DNA of 8,708 bases. It comes from Spartobacteria bacterium (lineage in GTDB: Bacteria; Verrucomicrobiota; Verrucomicrobiia; Chthoniobacterales; Chthoniobacteraceae). The notes beneath the pieces are model-generated. The model saw nothing but the letters and a program-made list of their open reading frames with translations, was not told the origin of the DNA and did no database searches. The stretch spans positions 1-8,708 of the forward strand of contig JANXWU010000091.1 of assembly GCA_025350985.1 (NCBI GenBank). Direction: 5' to 3'. This document shows positions 6,888 through 8,708 of the stretch, one piece after another; position 1 is the stretch's first letter, and each line of letters starts with the position of its first letter. The position numbers and the translations under genes were made by a program.

Positions 6888-8708
6888 CTACGGGGCGGGC
6901 GGCAGGTCTTTGCAGAAAAGGGCGGAGACAAGAAAATACTTCGCCTTTGGATCGAGCGCCTTGCGCCGCGCCGGTTTGCGATCCACGACCAGGCCGATGC
7001 CCGTTCCCCCTTTCACCACCCAGCGCGGTGCACCGGGTTCGATCCGACTCGAAGTCCACAGCCAGAGCGTGTCCGTGAGAGCCCAGCAGCCGTAGGGCGA
7101 CACCTGCGAGCGGTCCCGCGAGAGCGGTTGGGTCATCCAGTTTTCCGCCAGCTTCGGCGATTCGTTTCCCGCCGAAAAAATGCGGCCGTCGATGCCGCGT
7201 GCCGCCTTTTCAAACTCCTCCTCTGTCGGCAGTCGCGCACCGGCCCACTTCGCGAACGCCATCGATTCATACAGGCTGAGTGCGCGCGCGGGCAGCAGTT
7301 CGGAGTTGCGCGCGGTGTCCTTGAACACCTGCAAATCCTGCGCGCTTTTCGCGCCGGGCTGGATGTCGGCGACGGTTAATTTGTCGGCTTGCAACGCCTC
7401 CGTGATCAGCCGCGCATAATCGGGGCTTTGCCGGAAACGGAAATATTCCGCGCCCGTCACGACGGTGGAGCGAATGAAAAATCCGGCGAGGCGTCGCTTG
7501 CGTTTGCCGATGAACCCATCCGCCTGTGTCGTCCCTTCGTCGCCCTGGATGAAGTCGCCCTCGTGGACGTACTCGTAGCCGGCGGGAATTTCGGTGATCG
7601 GAATGGAAATCTTCACGCGCCCGCCGCGTTCGATTTCCAACGGCAGCGAGCACCAGCGCCTGCCCTCGCGGTGGATTTCAAATTGATGCACGCCTTCGCG
7701 CAGCCGCAGTTCCTTCACCGGCAAAACGCCGTGGCTGCGCGTCCGCAATTCCGGTTTTTCACCGGCAAAAAGCTCGACCAATTCACCCGCAAACGGCGTG
7801 GCCACGCTGACGAATCCTTCGCCTAGCGCCCACGGCATCAGGTTCGCGGCGTCGGCATTTCCCTGGTCGATCCGTAGCACTTCCTGAAGTTTGATCGCCG
7901 CCGCGCCCCAGCGTTTGCCGTCGATGTCGGCCTTGGCACCGGCGACTAAAAAGGTGACGAGGCGGGGGCGCGCGTCGGGACGTTCCAACACGGCTTGCGC
8001 TTTCGACAATCTGGCAATGGCCGTGTCCCATTCGTCCTGTTTCGCCGCCGCCTCCGCGGTCTTCGCGAGCCGGTCGTGTTCCGCCACCCGGCCTTGAAAT
8101 TGCCGAAACTGCACGACGCCAAAACCCACGGCGAACAGCAGCGTGACCAGAACGATCGCCAGCGAAACGTGGCGGTTGCGTTTCAACAGCAACATCAGCC
8201 GCTTCCGCAGTCCCGCTCGCTCGGCCCTCGTCGCGAAGCCGGTTTGATATTGCGTCAATTCTTTTTGCAGCTCGGGCACGCTCTGGTAGCGGTCGGCCTG
8301 CGCGAGCGCGAGCGCCTTCATCGCCACGGCGGCCAGCGATTCGGGAATGCGCCCGCCGGGGCAGTGGCGCGGCTGCACCGGCTCGGATTTGGGCGGCGTC
8401 ACCGGCGGCGTTATTTGCCCGTGCGTGATTTTTTCGATGATCTCGACGGCGCTCGCGCCGCTCACCGGCGTGCGCAGCGCGAGCAGGTGGAAGAGGATCG
8501 CGCCGAGCGCAAAAATGTCCGAGCGCGGGTCGATGGCGTCGAGGTCGCCCGCCGCCTGCTCGGGGGCCATGTAGTGCGGTGTGCCCATGATCGAGCCGGC
8601 CATTGTGGAAAAACTTTCGCCTTCGTCCTGCTTCACCGACCGCACCGTCGCGGAGCCTGGCCGGTCGGCGTTGCCGACGAGTTTGGCGAGTCCCCAATCC
8701 ATCACCAG
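6888..8708 (-). CDS. Hanks-type Ser/Thr protein kinase with C-terminal FGE-sulfatase-like domain, N-terminus beyond right edge
   Basis: The frame is open at the right edge. It shows 606 residues and a TAG stop; numbering here starts at the edge Leu. Residues 1-155 are the rear of the kinase domain: DWGLAK (4-9) in place of DFG, GTPHYMAPE (42-50), RSDIFALG with the conserved Asp64, and ADRY with Arg140. The ATP-binding loop and the HRD catalytic loop lie outside the window. One membrane helix spans about 180-201 (VSLAIVLVTLLFAVGFGVV), after basic residues (RKRLMLLLKRNRH). Residues 205-290 are helical and TPR-like (AAKQDEWDTAIARLSKAQAVL is the core, positions 220-240 approx.). Residues 294-371 look PEGA-like. 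Residues 373-601 are FGE-sulfatase-like (IPAGYEYVHEGDFIQGDE, RLPTEEEFEKAARG, SPYG, WLWTSS). The kinase should be cytoplasmic and the C-terminus extracytoplasmic. It is the first visible gene of the cluster; targets are unknown. Similar kinase-FGE fusions are known in PVC bacteria, for example chlamydial Pkn1. Confidence 0.92.
   Translation of the reverse strand: MVMDWGLAKLVGNADRPGSATVRSVKQDEGESFSTMAGSIMGTPHYMAPEQAAGDLDAIDPRSDIFALGAILFHLLALRTPVSGASAVEIIEKITHGQITPPVTPPKSEPVQPRHCPGGRIPESLAAVAMKALALAQADRYQSVPELQKELTQYQTGFATRAERAGLRKRLMLLLKRNRHVSLAIVLVTLLFAVGFGVVQFRQFQGRVAEHDRLAKTAEAAAKQDEWDTAIARLSKAQAVLERPDARPRLVTFLVAGAKADIDGKRWGAAAIKLQEVLRIDQGNADAANLMPWALGEGFVSVATPFAGELVELFAGEKPELRTRSHGVLPVKELRLREGVHQFEIHREGRRWCSLPLEIERGGRVKISIPITEIPAGYEYVHEGDFIQGDEGTTQADGFIGKRKRRLAGFFIRSTVVTGAEYFRFRQSPDYARLITEALQADKLTVADIQPGAKSAQDLQVFKDTARNSELLPARALSLYESMAFAKWAGARLPTEEEFEKAARGIDGRIFSAGNESPKLAENWMTQPLSRDRSQVSPYGCWALTDTLWLWTSSRIEPGAPRWVVKGGTGIGLVVDRKPARRKALDPKAKYFLVSALFCKDLPPAP
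6906..7592 (-). other. Degenerate FGE-sulfatase-like domain (part of the kinase gene)
   Basis: This is about residues 373-601 of the visible kinase. The order of motifs follows the FGE-sulfatase family: an entry IPAGYEYVHEGDFIQGDE (usually PAGxFxMGS), GFFIRSTVVTGAEYFRF (usually FxIxxxEVTNxxYxxF), ALSLYESMAFAKWAGARLPT followed by EEEFEKAARG, SAGNE, then SPYG. After that the match decays: the usual GNVWEW reads DTLWLW. The final GGSW-to-RCAxR region is replaced by GGTGIGLVVDRKPARRKAL. Only two cysteines occur in the domain (541 and 599), and they are not arranged as the close catalytic pair of true FGE. It is therefore probably a binding or structural module rather than an oxidase. Confidence 0.75.
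7596..7829 (-). other. PEGA-like beta domain between the membrane helix and FGE-like domain
   Basis: Residues 294-371 of the visible kinase read GEGFVSVATPFAGELVELFA, then LREGVHQFEIHREGRRWCSL, then RGGRVKISIPI. The order (SVxTPxAGxxVxL, a turn region, LxxGxHxFEIxxEG, a closing strand) follows PEGA-type domains found outside the membrane in many bacterial kinases and lipoproteins. This is recognition of a loose pattern, not a profile match. Confidence 0.5.
8106..8171 (-). other. Single transmembrane helix of the kinase
   Basis: Residues 180-201 of the visible kinase (VSLAIVLVTLLFAVGFGVV core) form the only long hydrophobic segment in the fragment. Basic residues come just before it (RKRLMLLLKRNRH), so by the positive-inside rule the kinase lies in the cytoplasm and the TPR-like, PEGA-like and FGE-like parts lie outside. 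Confidence 0.85.

Noticed and set aside
6888..7140. Kinase-attached FGE (C-type-lectin-like) end as a target of a diversity-generating retroelement
   Set aside because: No reverse transcriptase, template repeat or Asn-rich variable codons are present in the window, and the usual variable-region motif is lost.
5793..7379. A 528-codon open frame on the plus strand, antisense to the LRR and kinase genes
   Set aside because: It runs across two real genes and their junction, is Arg/His-rich, and shows no domain or plausible start signal.

Overview
The window is GC-rich and almost entirely coding. All four genes lie on the minus strand, so transcription runs from the right edge to the left edge. 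The gene content points to the Planctomycetota-Verrucomicrobiota-Chlamydiota (PVC) superphylum, most likely a verrucomicrobial bacterium. The clues are a Hanks-type kinase with DWG in place of DFG joined to an FGE-sulfatase-like domain, a secreted protein with 21-residue leucine-rich repeats, and a DUF2339/DUF3999 membrane pair. This placement is inference from gene content; there is no marker gene in the window.

Layout, in order of transcription. (1) 8708-6888: a Ser/Thr kinase cut by the right edge, so only the second half of the kinase domain is seen. It is followed by one membrane helix, a TPR-like helical part, a PEGA-like beta part and a degenerate FGE-sulfatase domain. (2) 6872-4443: after 15 bp, a secreted 809-aa protein with an unassigned N-terminal domain and two LRR modules that are copies of one another. 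(3) 4378-1328: after 64 bp, a DUF2339 polytopic membrane protein of 1016 aa. (4) 1362-1: overlapping the previous gene by 35 bp, an exported DUF3999-like protein cut by the left edge.

The close spacing suggests one transcription unit, with a possible weak internal promoter before DUF2339. A reasonable model (inference) is a cell-envelope module. The kinase would sense outside the cytoplasmic membrane through its FGE-like domain. The LRR protein would be a secreted binding partner. The DUF2339/DUF3999 pair would form a membrane complex with an extracytoplasmic subunit, of unknown function. No RNA gene, mobile element, CRISPR array, convincing terminator or gene-free stretch over 300 bp was found. 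The most unusual points are the loss of the catalytic cysteines in the FGE-like domain, the whole-module duplication in the LRR protein, and an internal duplication in the DUF3999-like protein.
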